Origin: Azotobacter vinelandii CA
GTDB taxonomy: Bacteria; Pseudomonadota; Gammaproteobacteria; Pseudomonadales; Pseudomonadaceae
Assembly: GCF_000380335.1 (NCBI RefSeq)
Contig: NC_021149.1
Coordinates: forward strand, 3,586,501 to 3,650,500
Length of the DNA: 64,000 bases
Direction: 5' to 3'
The notes under the pieces: model-generated
What the model was told of the DNA's origin: nothing
Databases searched by the model: none
Seen by the model: only the letters and a program-made list of their open reading frames with translations
Made by a program: the position numbers and the translations under genes
In this document: piece after piece, positions 53,745-63,351 of the stretch
How the letters are laid out: each line of letters starts with the position of its first letter
Position numbering within the stretch: position 1 is the first letter of the stretch

Positions 53745-56191
53745 GGCGAAACCTCCAGCGGTTGAGAAGCGAGGAAAGAAGCCGCCGCCGGCGAGGCCGG
53801 CAGCAGATCGGCGGCCCAATCGAGGCCGCGATGGCGCAGCCACGCGCCGGCGAAGCCGGGGGCGCCGGCCTGCGTCAGCACGCGGTCGATGTCGCGTTGG
53901 TCTTGCGGTGTGGATGCGCCCGCGAAGGCGAGCGCGGCCGGCCCCAGGTCGAGGTCGAACAGGCGGTTTCCCAGGCGCGATTGGTAGTAGTAGTCCTGCT
54001 TGGGCTGCGCGGTGGCGACGATTTCGATTTGCCGGCTGTTGAGGCCGAAGCCCTCGTAGATCGTGCGAATCTGCGGCTCGGTGGCCTGCGGGTTAGGCAA
54101 GAAAATCCGGCTGGCGCAGCTTTCGATGATGGCCGGCGCGATGGTCGAATCCTTAATGTCCGCCAGACTCTGTGTGGCGAAGATGACCGACACGTTCTTC
54201 TTGCGCAGTGTCTTGAGCCATTGCCGGATGCGGGCGGCAAAGGACGGCTCATCGAGAAACAGCCAGGCTTCATCGAGGATCAGCAGCGTGGGCGCACCGT
54301 CGAAACGCTCGTCGAAGCGGGCGAACAGATAGCGCAGCACCGCTTGCACGGCGGCAGGGCTGTGCATCAGTTCTTCCATCTCGAAGCCCTGCACGTCGCC
54401 GCTGCCGAGCCGGTCGCGGTCGGCGTCCAGCAGCTTCCCGTGCGCGCCGCCGAGCACATACGGCGACAGCGCCTGGCGCAGCGCGTTCGATTGCAGCAGC
54501 ACTGAAAGCCCGGTCAGCGTGCGCTGTTCCACCGGGGCACCCGCGAGGCTGCCCAGCGCCGACCAGATGGTCGCCTTCTCGTCCGGGCCGACGGTCACGC
54601 CTTCATGCAGCAGGCGGCCTTCCACCCATTCGGCCGCCCAGGTGCGATAGCCTTCCTGCTCGATACGGGCCAAGGGCTGGAACGCGATGCCACCATCGGC
54701 GCCGAGGTCGTAGTGCTCGCCGCCCAAGCCCAACACAGTCGCCCGCATGGAGCGGCCCATGTCGAAAGCGAAGATGCGCGAGCCGGGATAGCGCCGGAAC
54801 TGCATCGCCAGGATGGCAAGCAGTACCGACTTGCCCATGCCGGTCGGCCCGGCGACTAGTGTGTGGCCTACGTCGCCGATGTGAGTGACCAAGCGAAAAG
54901 GCGTCGCGCCATCGGTGCGGGTGACGATCAGCGGCGGGCCGTCGAGGTGGTCGTTCTTCTCCGGCCCAGCCCATACCGCCGACAGCGGCATCATGTGCGC
55001 CAGATTCAGCGTCGAAACGATGGGCTGGCGCACGTTCGCATAGGCATTGCCGGGAATGGACGACAGCCACGCATCGACGGCATTGAGGGTTTCCGGAATG
55101 GTCACGAAACCCCGGCCCTGGATGACGCGCTCCACCATGCGCAGCTTCTCGTCCGCCGCGGCCGGGTCGGCATCGAGCACCGTCACCGTGGCGGTGAGGT
55201 AGCCGAAGGCCACCTGATCGCCGCCCAGCTCCTGCAAGGCGGCATCGGCGTCGGCCGCCTTGTTGCTGGCGTCGGTATCGACCAGCGGGCTTTCCTGCTG
55301 GAAGATCGTTTCGCGTAGCAGCGCGACGACGTTCTTCCGTTTCGCAAACCACTGGCGGCGCAGGCGGCCAAGTTCTTTTTCTGCTTCCGCCTTGTCCATG
55401 CAGAGAAAGCGCGTGCTCCAGCGGTAGCCAAAGCCCAGGCGGTTGAGGTCGTCCAGAATCCCGGGCCACGTCGAAGTCGGAAAGCCTCGCACCGACACCA
55501 CGCGCAGGTGTTGGTCGCCCAGCATCGGCGCAAGGCCACCGACCAGGGCGCAGTCGGCCAGCAGCGCGTCGATATGGAACGGAACTTCGGGAACGCCCAG
55601 CCGGCAGCGCCGCGTCGAAACCGTCGCGTGCAGGCCGGTTAGCGTGCCGGCATCATCGAGCCAGGCGATTTCCGGCATCACGCCGTCGAGCAGGTCGAAC
55701 ACGCGATCGGTTTCCGCCACGAAGGTATCGAGCCGGCCACGCCAGTCCACGCCGTCGCCGGGGGAGTTCTCGTAGAGCAGCTTGGCCGCGCGGGCGCGCG
55801 ATTCCTCCGGCGGCAGGTACGCGAGCGTCAGGTGATAGGCGCTCTCGAAGTGATGCCCCGATTCCTCGAAGGCCGCGCGGCGTTCTTCATCGACCAGCCA
55901 GGAAAGCGGTTCAGGAAAGTCGGAGTGCGGATAGTCCGCCGCCGGCCGGCGCTCGGCCTCGATGAACAATGCCCAGCCCGAACCCAGGCGGCGCAGCGCG
56001 TTGTTGAGCCGCGCCGACGTGGCGATCAGCTCGCCTTGCGTGGCGCTGTCCAGATCAGGCCCGCGAAAGCGCGCCGTGCGCTGGAAACTGCCATCCTTGT
56101 TCAAGACGACACCCGGCGCGACCAGCCCGGCCCAGGGCAGCCAGTCGGCCAGCAGCGCGGGCCGCTGGCGGTATTCGGCAAGGTTCAGCAT
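53741..56191 (-). CDS. trbE: Conjugal transfer ATPase TrbE
   Basis: 816-residue VirB4-family ATPase that powers pilus assembly and DNA transfer. N-terminal CagE/TrbE domain (about 1-350), then P-loop VAGPTGMGKS ending at Lys454 and Walker B LLILDEAW with Asp640. Complete. Confidence 0.96.
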   Translation of the reverse strand: MLNLAEYRQRPALLADWLPWAGLVAPGVVLNKDGSFQRTARFRGPDLDSATQGELIATSARLNNALRRLGSGWALFIEAERRPAADYPHSDFPEPLSWLVDEERRAAFEESGHHFESAYHLTLAYLPPEESRARAAKLLYENSPGDGVDWRGRLDTFVAETDRVFDLLDGVMPEIAWLDDAGTLTGLHATVSTRRCRLGVPEVPFHIDALLADCALVGGLAPMLGDQHLRVVSVRGFPTSTWPGILDDLNRLGFGYRWSTRFLCMDKAEAEKELGRLRRQWFAKRKNVVALLRETIFQQESPLVDTDASNKAADADAALQELGGDQVAFGYLTATVTVLDADPAAADEKLRMVERVIQGRGFVTIPETLNAVDAWLSSIPGNAYANVRQPIVSTLNLAHMMPLSAVWAGPEKNDHLDGPPLIVTRTDGATPFRLVTHIGDVGHTLVAGPTGMGKSVLLAILAMQFRRYPGSRIFAFDMGRSMRATVLGLGGEHYDLGADGGIAFQPLARIEQEGYRTWAAEWVEGRLLHEGVTVGPDEKATIWSALGSLAGAPVEQRTLTGLSVLLQSNALRQALSPYVLGGAHGKLLDADRDRLGSGDVQGFEMEELMHSPAAVQAVLRYLFARFDERFDGAPTLLILDEAWLFLDEPSFAARIRQWLKTLRKKNVSVIFATQSLADIKDSTIAPAIIESCASRIFLPNPQATEPQIRTIYEGFGLNSRQIEIVATAQPKQDYYYQSRLGNRLFDLDLGPAALAFAGASTPQDQRDIDRVLTQAGAPGFAGAWLRHRGLDWAADLLPASPAAASFLASQPLEVSP

Positions 56192-56203
56192 GGCGGCGTC
56201 CCC

Positions 56204-56488
56204 TCACACGTCCAGCAGCGGGCGGTGCTTGATGTGTCGGGCGAAGACCTGCATGAACTGCGGATCGACACGCGCGCCCCACACGGCCAGCGAATGGCCG
56301 ACGATCCAGAGCACGACGCCGGGAATCCACAGTTGCAGGCCCAGCCCGACGGCGGCGGCCAGCGTGCCGTTGGCGATCGCCACGGTGCGCGGCGCACCGC
56401 CCAGCAGGATCGGCTCGGTCAGCGAGCGATGCAGCGGAATCTCGAAACCGGGCGCGAAGCCTGGCGCGCCTTCGTTGGCCGCACTCAT
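56204..56488 (-). CDS. trbD: Conjugal transfer protein TrbD
   Basis: 94-residue VirB3-like inner-membrane protein: EIPLHRSLTEPILLGGAPRTVAIANG followed by two TM segments (TLAAAVGLGLQLWIPGVVLWIVG). Start overlaps trbC by four bases. Confidence 0.92.
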   Translation of the reverse strand: MSAANEGAPGFAPGFEIPLHRSLTEPILLGGAPRTVAIANGTLAAAVGLGLQLWIPGVVLWIVGHSLAVWGARVDPQFMQVFARHIKHRPLLDV

Positions 56489-56868
56489 ACGACCGCCCCG
56501 CCGGAGAAGCTGAAGAAGGACAGGAAGAACGACGACGCGGCGAACGCGATGGACAGGCCGAAGACGATCTGGATCAGCTTGCGAAAGCCGCCGCTGGTGT
56601 CGCCGAAGGCGAGCGCCAGGCCCGTGGCAATGATGATGATGACGGCGACGATGCGTGCAACCGGCCCCTGGATCGACTCCAGGATGGATTGCAGCGGCCC
56701 TTCCCAGGGCATCGAGGAACCGGCGGCCTGCGCCGTGCCGGCCGTCATCAACATGATGGCGGCCAGCATCAGGCCCCGATGGGCAGGCCGGGCCAGGTGC
56801 CGCAGCCGTGCAAGGATGGGCACCGGATTTACGGAAGTACGGAAAGCAGGAACGTGCATCTGCGTCAT
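56485..56868 (-). CDS. trbC: Conjugal pilin TrbC
   Basis: 127-residue VirB2/TrbC prepilin: long leader ending MTAGTAQAA, then two TM helices (VARIVAVIIIIATGLALAFGD and LIQIVFGLSIAFAASSFFLSF) separated by a short basic loop, as in cyclic pilins. Start 56868 is supported by the four-base overlap with trbB. Confidence 0.93.
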   Translation of the reverse strand: MTQMHVPAFRTSVNPVPILARLRHLARPAHRGLMLAAIMLMTAGTAQAAGSSMPWEGPLQSILESIQGPVARIVAVIIIIATGLALAFGDTSGGFRKLIQIVFGLSIAFAASSFFLSFFSFSGGAVV

Positions 56869-57917
56869 GGCAGTTCTCCAAGTGAGTCGGGGGACGGAAA
56901 AGGCGCAGCGGCGGTGGCTGCGAGGGAAACCGGCGGCAGCGCGGGAAACGGCGTTTCCAGCGCGTCCGCCAGTTGGTAGCCGGCGGCGTCGAAGCCGACG
57001 ACGCGGGCAATGCTCTCGACGTGGCGCTTGCGGCCACGCCCGGCGATGTGGATCACCACGTTGACCGCCTCGGCGATCAGCGCACGCGGCGGGTTCACCA
57101 CGACTTCGAGGATCAGTTGCTCCAGCCGCAGCAGCGCGCCCAGCGCGGAGCCGGCGTGGATGGTGGCGATGCCACCTGGATGGCCGGTGCCCCACACCTT
57201 CACCAAGTCCAGGGCTTCGCCGCCGCGCACCTCGCCGACGATCACCCGATCCGGCCGCAGGCGCATCGTGGCGCGCACCAGTTCCTGCATCGACACGACG
57301 CCGGCGCGCGTGCGCAGCGGAACGTGGTCGCGGGCCGCGCATTGCAGTTCGATGGTGTCTTCGAGCACCAGCACGCGGTCGCCGGTGGCGGCGATTTCGG
57401 CCAGCAAGGCGTTGGCGAGCGTGGTCTTGCCGGTGCTGGTGCCGCCTGCGATCAGGACGTTCTGCCGCTCGCGCACGGCGCGGCGCAGGAAGTCCGCCTG
57501 GCCGGCGGTCAGGATGCCGTCGGCCACATAGCGGTCCAGGCCGATGATGTTCACGGCGCGCTTGCGCAGCGCGAACGCCGGCCCCGGTGCAGCCGGCGGC
57601 AAGATGCCCTCGAAGCGTTCGCCCGTCTCCGGCAGCTCGGCAGTCAGCAGCGGCTGGCCGCGATGCACTTCCGCGCCGACGTGGGCCGCGACAAGACGGA
57701 TGATGCGTTCACCATCGGCTTCGGGCAGCTCGACGCCCAGCGGCGCGCGGCCTGACGACAGCCGATCCACCCACAAGGTGCGGTCGGGGTTGAGCATGAT
57801 TTCCACCACGTCCGGGTCTTCCAGCGCGGCGGCGATCAGCGGCCCCATTGCCGTGCGCAGCATCTGAATGCGGCGATCCAGAGCGGCGGTGGTGGATGAC
57901 TTCGGTACGGCGCTCAT
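56865..57917 (-). CDS. trbB: Conjugal transfer ATPase TrbB
   Basis: 350-residue VirB11-family hexameric ATPase: N-terminal domain, P-loop GGTSTGKT at 158-165, Walker B-type region (RPDRVIVGEVRGGEALDLVKVWGTGHPGG, in part) with the His box. Cytoplasmic face of the transfer apparatus. Start overlaps the CopG-like gene. Confidence 0.96.
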   Translation of the reverse strand: MSAVPKSSTTAALDRRIQMLRTAMGPLIAAALEDPDVVEIMLNPDRTLWVDRLSSGRAPLGVELPEADGERIIRLVAAHVGAEVHRGQPLLTAELPETGERFEGILPPAAPGPAFALRKRAVNIIGLDRYVADGILTAGQADFLRRAVRERQNVLIAGGTSTGKTTLANALLAEIAATGDRVLVLEDTIELQCAARDHVPLRTRAGVVSMQELVRATMRLRPDRVIVGEVRGGEALDLVKVWGTGHPGGIATIHAGSALGALLRLEQLILEVVVNPPRALIAEAVNVVIHIAGRGRKRHVESIARVVGFDAAGYQLADALETPFPALPPVSLAATAAAPFPSPDSLGELP

Positions 57918-58378
57918 GACGCACGCTCCCGCGCCTCGGCCAGCGCCGCCGCGTCCTCCATTCGCACCGGGTCAGGGTGCAGTTCTTCCACCACGTCGCG
58001 CACCAGGCTGCGACCGCGCAGCAGGTGGCGGCCCAACTGTTCAACGAACTGCTCGAAGCGTGCCTTGCCCTGTGCGCGGGCCGCGTCCTGATGCGCCTCG
58101 GGAATCGGCGTGCTGACGGTCAGGAAGTAGCGGATGAACAGCGCCAGCGTTTCGATTTCGATGTTCTGGTTGCGCTCCAGGCGCTCGGCCTGCCGCGACA
58201 GGCGATCCAACCGCTTGGCGATGGCGGCCTCGCGCTGGTCGCCGGCATCCGGCGATAGCCAGGACACCAGGGCGGCTGCAACGATGCTGGACTTCGAGAC
58301 GCCTTTCTTGGCGGCCAGTTCTTCGAGGCGCTTGGCGTGCTCGGGCTGGATGAACAGGTTGAGGCGGTATTGGCTCAT
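57914..58378 (-). CDS. CopG/ribbon-helix-helix regulator of the transfer operon
   Basis: 154 residues. The N terminus YRLNLFIQPEHAKRLEELAAKKGVSKSSIVAAAL is a ribbon-helix-helix DNA-binding domain; the rest is a long helical oligomerisation region. Position between traG and trbB is constant in Tn4371-like elements. Overlap with both neighbours; likely autoregulates the operon, inferred. Confidence 0.9.
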   Translation of the reverse strand: MSQYRLNLFIQPEHAKRLEELAAKKGVSKSSIVAAALVSWLSPDAGDQREAAIAKRLDRLSRQAERLERNQNIEIETLALFIRYFLTVSTPIPEAHQDAARAQGKARFEQFVEQLGRHLLRGRSLVRDVVEELHPDPVRMEDAAALAEARERAS

Positions 58379-60375
58379 AAGTCGATTCCGTCGTTGGGAT
58401 TCAGCGATGCCAGCCGGGCCGTGCGCTGCATGGCCGGGTCGAGCTGGCCGGGAAGCGGCAGCGGCAGGTCGTCGTCGTCATCGAGCAGCCCCAGGTCGTT
58501 GCCTGCGGTCAGGGGTTCGGGGTTGTATTCGGTGACTTCGGTTAGCTCCGGCTGGCGGCGCGGGCCGCCGTCATCAGCGGTGCCCAGGCCATCGGCGGCT
58601 GCACTGACCGGCGCGGCCGGTACAGCGGGGATTGCCAGGCCGCTCCAGTCGTCAGGGCGCGCAGACGGCGCATCGGCGTACTGCCCGGCCGCAAGTGCGG
58701 GCGGCTGCAATACGCGGCACTTGAAATTCGCGTCGGTGTAGTAGCGCAGCTTCGTGGCCCTGATCGGTGCCACGCTGGACACCATCACCACGGCCTCGTC
58801 GGTCGGAAGCTGCATCACTTCGCCGGGCGTCAGCAGCGGGCGGGCCGTCTCCTGGCGCGACACCATCAGGTGCCCCAGCCACGGCGCGAGCCGGTGGCCC
58901 GCGTAGTTGCGCTGTGCGCGCAACTCGGTCGCGGTGCCCAAGGTTTCGGAAATGCGCTTGGCAGTGCGCTCGTCGTTGGTGGCGAACGTCACGCGCACAT
59001 GGCAGTTGTCCAGAATCGAATGGTTCTGCCCGTAAGCCTTGTCGATCTGGTTCAGGCTCTGTGCGATGAGGAAACTGCGGATGCCGTAGCCGGCCATGAA
59101 GGCCAGCGCCGTCTCGAAGAAATCGAGCCTACCCAGCGCCGGAAACTCGTCGAGCATCAGCAGCAGCTTGTGGCGGCGCTCGATGCCGTCGCTGCCGTCG
59201 AAAGATTCGGTGAGCCGCCGGCCGATCTGGTTGAGGATCAAGCGAATGAGCGGTTTCGTCCGCGAAATGTCCGAAGGCGGCACTACGAGATACAGCGAGA
59301 CGGGATGCTTGGATGCGATCAAGTCGGCGATGCGCCAGTCACAGCGCGACGTGACTTCGGCCACCGTGGGGTCGCGGTAGAGGCCGAGGAACGACATGGC
59401 GGTGCTCAATACGCCGGATCGTTCGTTGTCCGACTTGTTGAGCACTTCGCGCGCGGCGGACGCGACAACCGGGTGCGGTGTATCGCCCAGGTGCTTGGTC
59501 GTCATCATCCGGTGCAAGGTCAGCTCGAACGGGCTGGCCGGGTCGGACAGGAAGTTGGCGACCCCGCGCAGCGTCTTGTCCTCGCCCGCGTACAGCACGT
59601 GCAGGATGGCCCCGACCAGCAGCGCGTGCGAAGTCTTCTCCCAGTGGTTGCGCTTCTCCAGCGCGCCTTCGGGATCGACCAGGATGTCGGCGATGTTCTG
59701 CACGTCGCGCACTTCATGCGCGCCGCGCCGAACCTCCAACAGCGGGTTGTAGGCCGCCGACTTCGCATCCGTGGGGTTGAACAGCAGGCAGTGCGAGAAG
59801 CGCGAGCGCCAGCCTGCGGTGATCTGCCAGTTCTCGCCCTTGATGTCGTGGATGACAGCGGATGCGGGCCAGGACAGCAGCGTGGGAACGACCAGGCCGA
59901 CGCCTTTGCCCGAGCGCGTGGGCGCGAAGGTCAGAACGTGTTCCGGGCCTTCATGGCGCAGATACTCGTTGCGGTACTTGCCGAGGAAGACGCCGGCCGG
60001 CTGCGTCAGCCCGGCTTTGCGAATGTCATCCGCTTCGGCCCAGCGCGCCGAACCATAGGTCGTGACCAGCTTGGCCTGCCGCGAGCGCCACACCGACATG
60101 GCGATGGCCACCACCACGGCCAGCAGGCCGCTGCCTCCCGCGATGGCCCCGCCGATGTCGAAGACCTGCGGCGCATAGGCATCGAAGAAGAACCACCACT
60201 CGAACAGCCGCCAGGGGTGATAGACCGGCGTACCGAAGAAATCGAACCAGGGCGAGCCCAGGCGTAGTTGATAGCCCAGGGCGGCGGCTATCCATTGTGT
60301 GGCACCCCACACACCGGCGATCACGATGCCGAAGACGGCGGCGATCTGCCCGAACAACACGCCCTGACCTTGCAT
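58375..60375 (-). CDS. traG: Type IV coupling protein TraG (VirD4-like)
   Basis: 666-residue coupling ATPase that brings the relaxosome to the channel. Two N-terminal TM segments, TFAPTRSGKGVGLVVPTLLSW (Walker A), LMLDEFPALGRLDFFETALAF (Walker B) and the conserved C-terminal TRA_D block (LNQIDKAYGQNHSILDNCHVRVTFATNDERTA, in part). First gene of the trb operon. The relaxase expected with it is outside the window. Confidence 0.96.
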   Translation of the reverse strand: MQGQGVLFGQIAAVFGIVIAGVWGATQWIAAALGYQLRLGSPWFDFFGTPVYHPWRLFEWWFFFDAYAPQVFDIGGAIAGGSGLLAVVVAIAMSVWRSRQAKLVTTYGSARWAEADDIRKAGLTQPAGVFLGKYRNEYLRHEGPEHVLTFAPTRSGKGVGLVVPTLLSWPASAVIHDIKGENWQITAGWRSRFSHCLLFNPTDAKSAAYNPLLEVRRGAHEVRDVQNIADILVDPEGALEKRNHWEKTSHALLVGAILHVLYAGEDKTLRGVANFLSDPASPFELTLHRMMTTKHLGDTPHPVVASAAREVLNKSDNERSGVLSTAMSFLGLYRDPTVAEVTSRCDWRIADLIASKHPVSLYLVVPPSDISRTKPLIRLILNQIGRRLTESFDGSDGIERRHKLLLMLDEFPALGRLDFFETALAFMAGYGIRSFLIAQSLNQIDKAYGQNHSILDNCHVRVTFATNDERTAKRISETLGTATELRAQRNYAGHRLAPWLGHLMVSRQETARPLLTPGEVMQLPTDEAVVMVSSVAPIRATKLRYYTDANFKCRVLQPPALAAGQYADAPSARPDDWSGLAIPAVPAAPVSAAADGLGTADDGGPRRQPELTEVTEYNPEPLTAGNDLGLLDDDDDLPLPLPGQLDPAMQRTARLASLNPNDGIDL

Positions 60376-60540
60376 GACTGGCCTCCGATTTCCCCTGCGC
60401 TGATTCCTCGTTCACGCGCGGCACAAGGACGTGCCGCATGAAGTGAGGATCAGTGCCGGGTCGGCGCCGGTCAAAGACCGTTATCGGGAGAAAGGTCGAG
60501 TAATTGGAAAGAGTTAGCGGTGCATCGCGCCAAAGAAAAA

Positions 60541-60567
60541 CGCCGCAAGCGAAGGCGCATTGCGGCG
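60541..60567 (-). terminator. Terminator downstream of the EexN-type gene
   Basis: Stem CGCCGCAA (60541-60548) / TTGCGGCG (60560-60567), loop 11 bases, followed on the minus strand by GTTTTTCTTT. It separates the lysR-eexN unit from traG. Confidence 0.8.
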
Positions 60568-60610
60568 TATCGAGCGAGAAAACGAAGTTTTCGTGGCGGA
60601 GCGCCTACGG

Positions 60611-60877
60611 TCAGAACTTCGGCGGATTCTCCGGCGGCGTGTAGGGCGTATTGCCGTCGCCATAGAACCGCTTGCGCGTGGCTTCGGCGACTCGATTGCA
60701 AAGCACGTCGCCCAGCTTTAGGCGATCCGTCTTGCATTGCTGGCGCAGTTCTTTCAGCCGCACGGGATCGGATGCCAGTTCTTCAACGCTGGGCACGTCC
60801 GTCTTCTCTGGCGTGTCAGTGGGGCCGCACGCCGTTAGCACCACAGCAGCCAGCAGGAATGGGATGGTCTTCTTCAT
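60611..60877 (-). CDS. EexN-family lipoprotein
   Basis: 88 residues: MKKTIPFLLAAVVLTAC lipobox (Cys17), then EELASDPVRLKELRQQCKTD and Arg/Phe-rich RKRFYGDGNTPYTPP. EexN proteins mediate entry exclusion. Its ATG overlaps the stop of the upstream LysR gene, and a terminator follows. Paralogue of the lipoprotein at 52692. Confidence 0.85.
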   Translation of the reverse strand: MKKTIPFLLAAVVLTACGPTDTPEKTDVPSVEELASDPVRLKELRQQCKTDRLKLGDVLCNRVAEATRKRFYGDGNTPYTPPENPPKF

Positions 60878-61818
60878 GGTTCGGATTCCTCCGGGACATC
60901 GGGTTCATCGCCTGGCGCCGGCCTGGCGGCCTCGGGCGAGTCGATGGCCTGCACGCGCTCGATGAAGCGAGCCAGCGTTTCCGATGGTTCGGCATCCGGA
61001 CGCAGCAGATAGGTCGTGAGCATCGGCGAGCGGCCCGTCAGTGGTCGTGCCACCACACCAGGTTCTCGGCTTGCCAAGATGTGTGCGCAACCTGTCAGGC
61101 CCAGGGCGAAGCCAGCGGAAACCAGCGCCATCATCAGGTCGCAGGATGCCACCCGCTCGGCCACCAGCGGTTCCATGTCCACGCGGCGCAGCACGCGATC
61201 GACCTGCCGTGCATGGCCTTCGCACGCCTGCGGATCGCAGAGCACCAGCGGGTAGCGCAGCAGTTCTTCCAGCGGGATGCGCTTGTGGGCCAGCAAGGGG
61301 TGCCGTGCCGGCACCGCCACCATCAATGGATCGTTCCAGACGGGCAAGGCGACGATTCCATCGCCAGCTTCGTCGGCACGGGCAAAGCCTACGTCATACA
61401 AATCGTCGTGCAGCCCCTTGATCTGTTGCGACAACGGCACCTCGAAGAAGCGGATTTCGACTTCTGGCTCCTCTTGTCGGCACAACGCAAGCAAGGTGGG
61501 CAGGCGTGACGGCGTAATGCCGTCGGACAAGGCAATGCGCAACTGGCCGTGGAAGCCGTTGGCGGCCGCCTTCACGCTGTCGCGCGCCTGCTGCAAGGCG
61601 GCGAAAACGCGCGGCACATGATCGAGGAACAACTTGCCGGCACGGGTCAGCCGCGTGCTGCGTGTAGTGCGAGCGAACAGCACCACGCCCAGTTCTTCCT
61701 CCAGCTCCTTGATGGCCCGCGACAGCGGCGACTGTTCGATGTGCAGCTTTTCGGCCGCGCGGGCAAAGTGCAGTTCTTCGGCGACGGCCAGGAAGCAGCG
61801 CAGATGTCGAAGCTCCAT
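60874..61818 (-). CDS. LysR-family transcriptional regulator (element-borne)
   Basis: 314 residues: MELRHLRCFLAVAEELHFARAAEKLHIEQSPLSRAIKELEE (HTH, in part) and a BenM/CatR-like effector domain (ARADEAGDGIVALPVWNDPLMVAVPARHPL, in part). LysR genes commonly stand at this place next to eexN and traG in such elements. The open frame upstream to 61905 is not family-like; 61818 has AAGGAA before it. Effector unknown. Confidence 0.92.
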   Translation of the reverse strand: MELRHLRCFLAVAEELHFARAAEKLHIEQSPLSRAIKELEEELGVVLFARTTRSTRLTRAGKLFLDHVPRVFAALQQARDSVKAAANGFHGQLRIALSDGITPSRLPTLLALCRQEEPEVEIRFFEVPLSQQIKGLHDDLYDVGFARADEAGDGIVALPVWNDPLMVAVPARHPLLAHKRIPLEELLRYPLVLCDPQACEGHARQVDRVLRRVDMEPLVAERVASCDLMMALVSAGFALGLTGCAHILASREPGVVARPLTGRSPMLTTYLLRPDAEPSETLARFIERVQAIDSPEAARPAPGDEPDVPEESEP

Positions 61819-61828
61819 CGCCGATTCC

Positions 61829-63307
61829 TTATTCCGGTAGCTTGCGCGGCAACCAGAGCCAGGCCACGACTCCGACCAGGAGCGTGAGCAGTCCACCCAC
61901 GCCAACGGCCAGGTGCAGCCCCGACAGGAACGCCTCCTTGGCCTGCATCACGGCCTCTGCCGCTACCTCCGCGTGGTCGAGGGTTTCATTCAAGGTGCCG
62001 GCCACGCCTGGGCCCGACAGCCGGAAGACCAGCGCCGCCAGCGATCCCAACAGGGTGATACCCAAGGCATTGCCGATCTCGTTGCTGGTTTCCGCGATGG
62101 AGCCGGCTGCGCCTGCGCGCTCGGGCGGCACCGCCGACACTGCGATCTCGGCCACCAAACTAAAGGACAGGCCGTACCCGATCCCGGCAATCACCGTCGA
62201 GGCCACAAATGCGATCGCGCCAGCCTCGGTCGTCGTGAACAGCAGCAGGAACACGCCCGCGCTGATCAACAGATGCGTGGCGACCAGCGCGGCCTTGCGG
62301 CCGATGCGCTCGACGATACGGCTCGTGCCGACACAGGTGGCGGTGAGCACCACGGCACCCGGCAGGGTCAGCAGCGCCGCGGTGAACACCTCGAAGCCCA
62401 GCACAGATTGCAGGTAGATGCCCGACAAGTACCCTGCGGCCGACCAGACCACCAGCGACAGTAGGCCGGTCAGGATGGCGATCGAGAAGATGCGGTCTTT
62501 GAACAGGCTCAGATCCAATAGCGGGAACGCGATCTTCGTCTGCCGGCGGATAAACAGCGCCAGCGCGGCGATGCCGACGATGCCCATCACGACCTGCGGT
62601 GCCGTGAATCCCACTGCTGCCGCGCTTTTGATCGAATAGGTGAACAGCAGGATGCCGGCGAAGGACAGCAACAGGCTCGGAAGGTCGATGCGGCCATAGC
62701 GGGCCGCGCGCACTTCGCGCAGCAGAATTGGCGCAGCCAGCAGGAAGGCCAGCACCACCGGCACGTTGATCAGGAACACCACACCCCAATCGAAGCGTTG
62801 CAGCAGCAGCCCGCCGATCACTGGCCCGATGGCAAAGCCCGCCGCGAACGTCGCCGCGAAGATGCCGATGGCCTGCGCCCGTTGGCGCGGATCGGGAAAC
62901 AAAGCGCTGACGATGGCCAGCCCCGAGGGCAGCAGCGTGGCACCGCCCAAGCCCATCAGCGCACGAAACGCGATCATGGCTTCGGGCGTGGTCGAGTACG
63001 CCACGCCCAGCGACCCCAGTCCAAAAATGATGGCGCCGGCCATCATCAGCCTCAATCGCCCGTAGCGATCCCCGACGCTGCCGAAGGTGATCAGCAGCGA
63101 CCCCACGACGAAGCCGTAAATGTCGAGAATCCAGAGCGCCTGGTCTGCCGTCGGCAGGATCGAGGAGGTGACGCGCGGCATGGCGAGGTACAGCACCGAG
63201 CCGTCCATCGCCACCAGCAGGACGAGGGCAAGAACGGTGAAAAGGCCGAACCATGCCTTGCGGCCGGCGGGTTGTGCAGTCGATAGCGTAGTGGTCGTCA
63301 TGGTCAT
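61829..63307 (-). CDS. DHA2-family (14-TM) drug exporter
   Basis: 492-residue MFS exporter of the SmvA/LfrA type: motif D1-like DGSVLYLAMPRVTSSI after TM1, loop GSVGDRYGRLRLMM, motif C in TM5 (FAAGFAIGPVIGGLLL). Likely exports cationic biocides or dyes, inferred. Two in-frame ATGs (63307, 63301). The leader contains an 8-bp hairpin (63319-63350). Diverges from the TetR gene, which probably represses it. Confidence 0.9.
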   Translation of the reverse strand: MTMTTTTLSTAQPAGRKAWFGLFTVLALVLLVAMDGSVLYLAMPRVTSSILPTADQALWILDIYGFVVGSLLITFGSVGDRYGRLRLMMAGAIIFGLGSLGVAYSTTPEAMIAFRALMGLGGATLLPSGLAIVSALFPDPRQRAQAIGIFAATFAAGFAIGPVIGGLLLQRFDWGVVFLINVPVVLAFLLAAPILLREVRAARYGRIDLPSLLLSFAGILLFTYSIKSAAAVGFTAPQVVMGIVGIAALALFIRRQTKIAFPLLDLSLFKDRIFSIAILTGLLSLVVWSAAGYLSGIYLQSVLGFEVFTAALLTLPGAVVLTATCVGTSRIVERIGRKAALVATHLLISAGVFLLLFTTTEAGAIAFVASTVIAGIGYGLSFSLVAEIAVSAVPPERAGAAGSIAETSNEIGNALGITLLGSLAALVFRLSGPGVAGTLNETLDHAEVAAEAVMQAKEAFLSGLHLAVGVGGLLTLLVGVVAWLWLPRKLPE

Positions 63308-63351
63308 GGACTCGCTGCGGGCGCTTTCCGATTGCGTCTTGGAAGCGCCCC

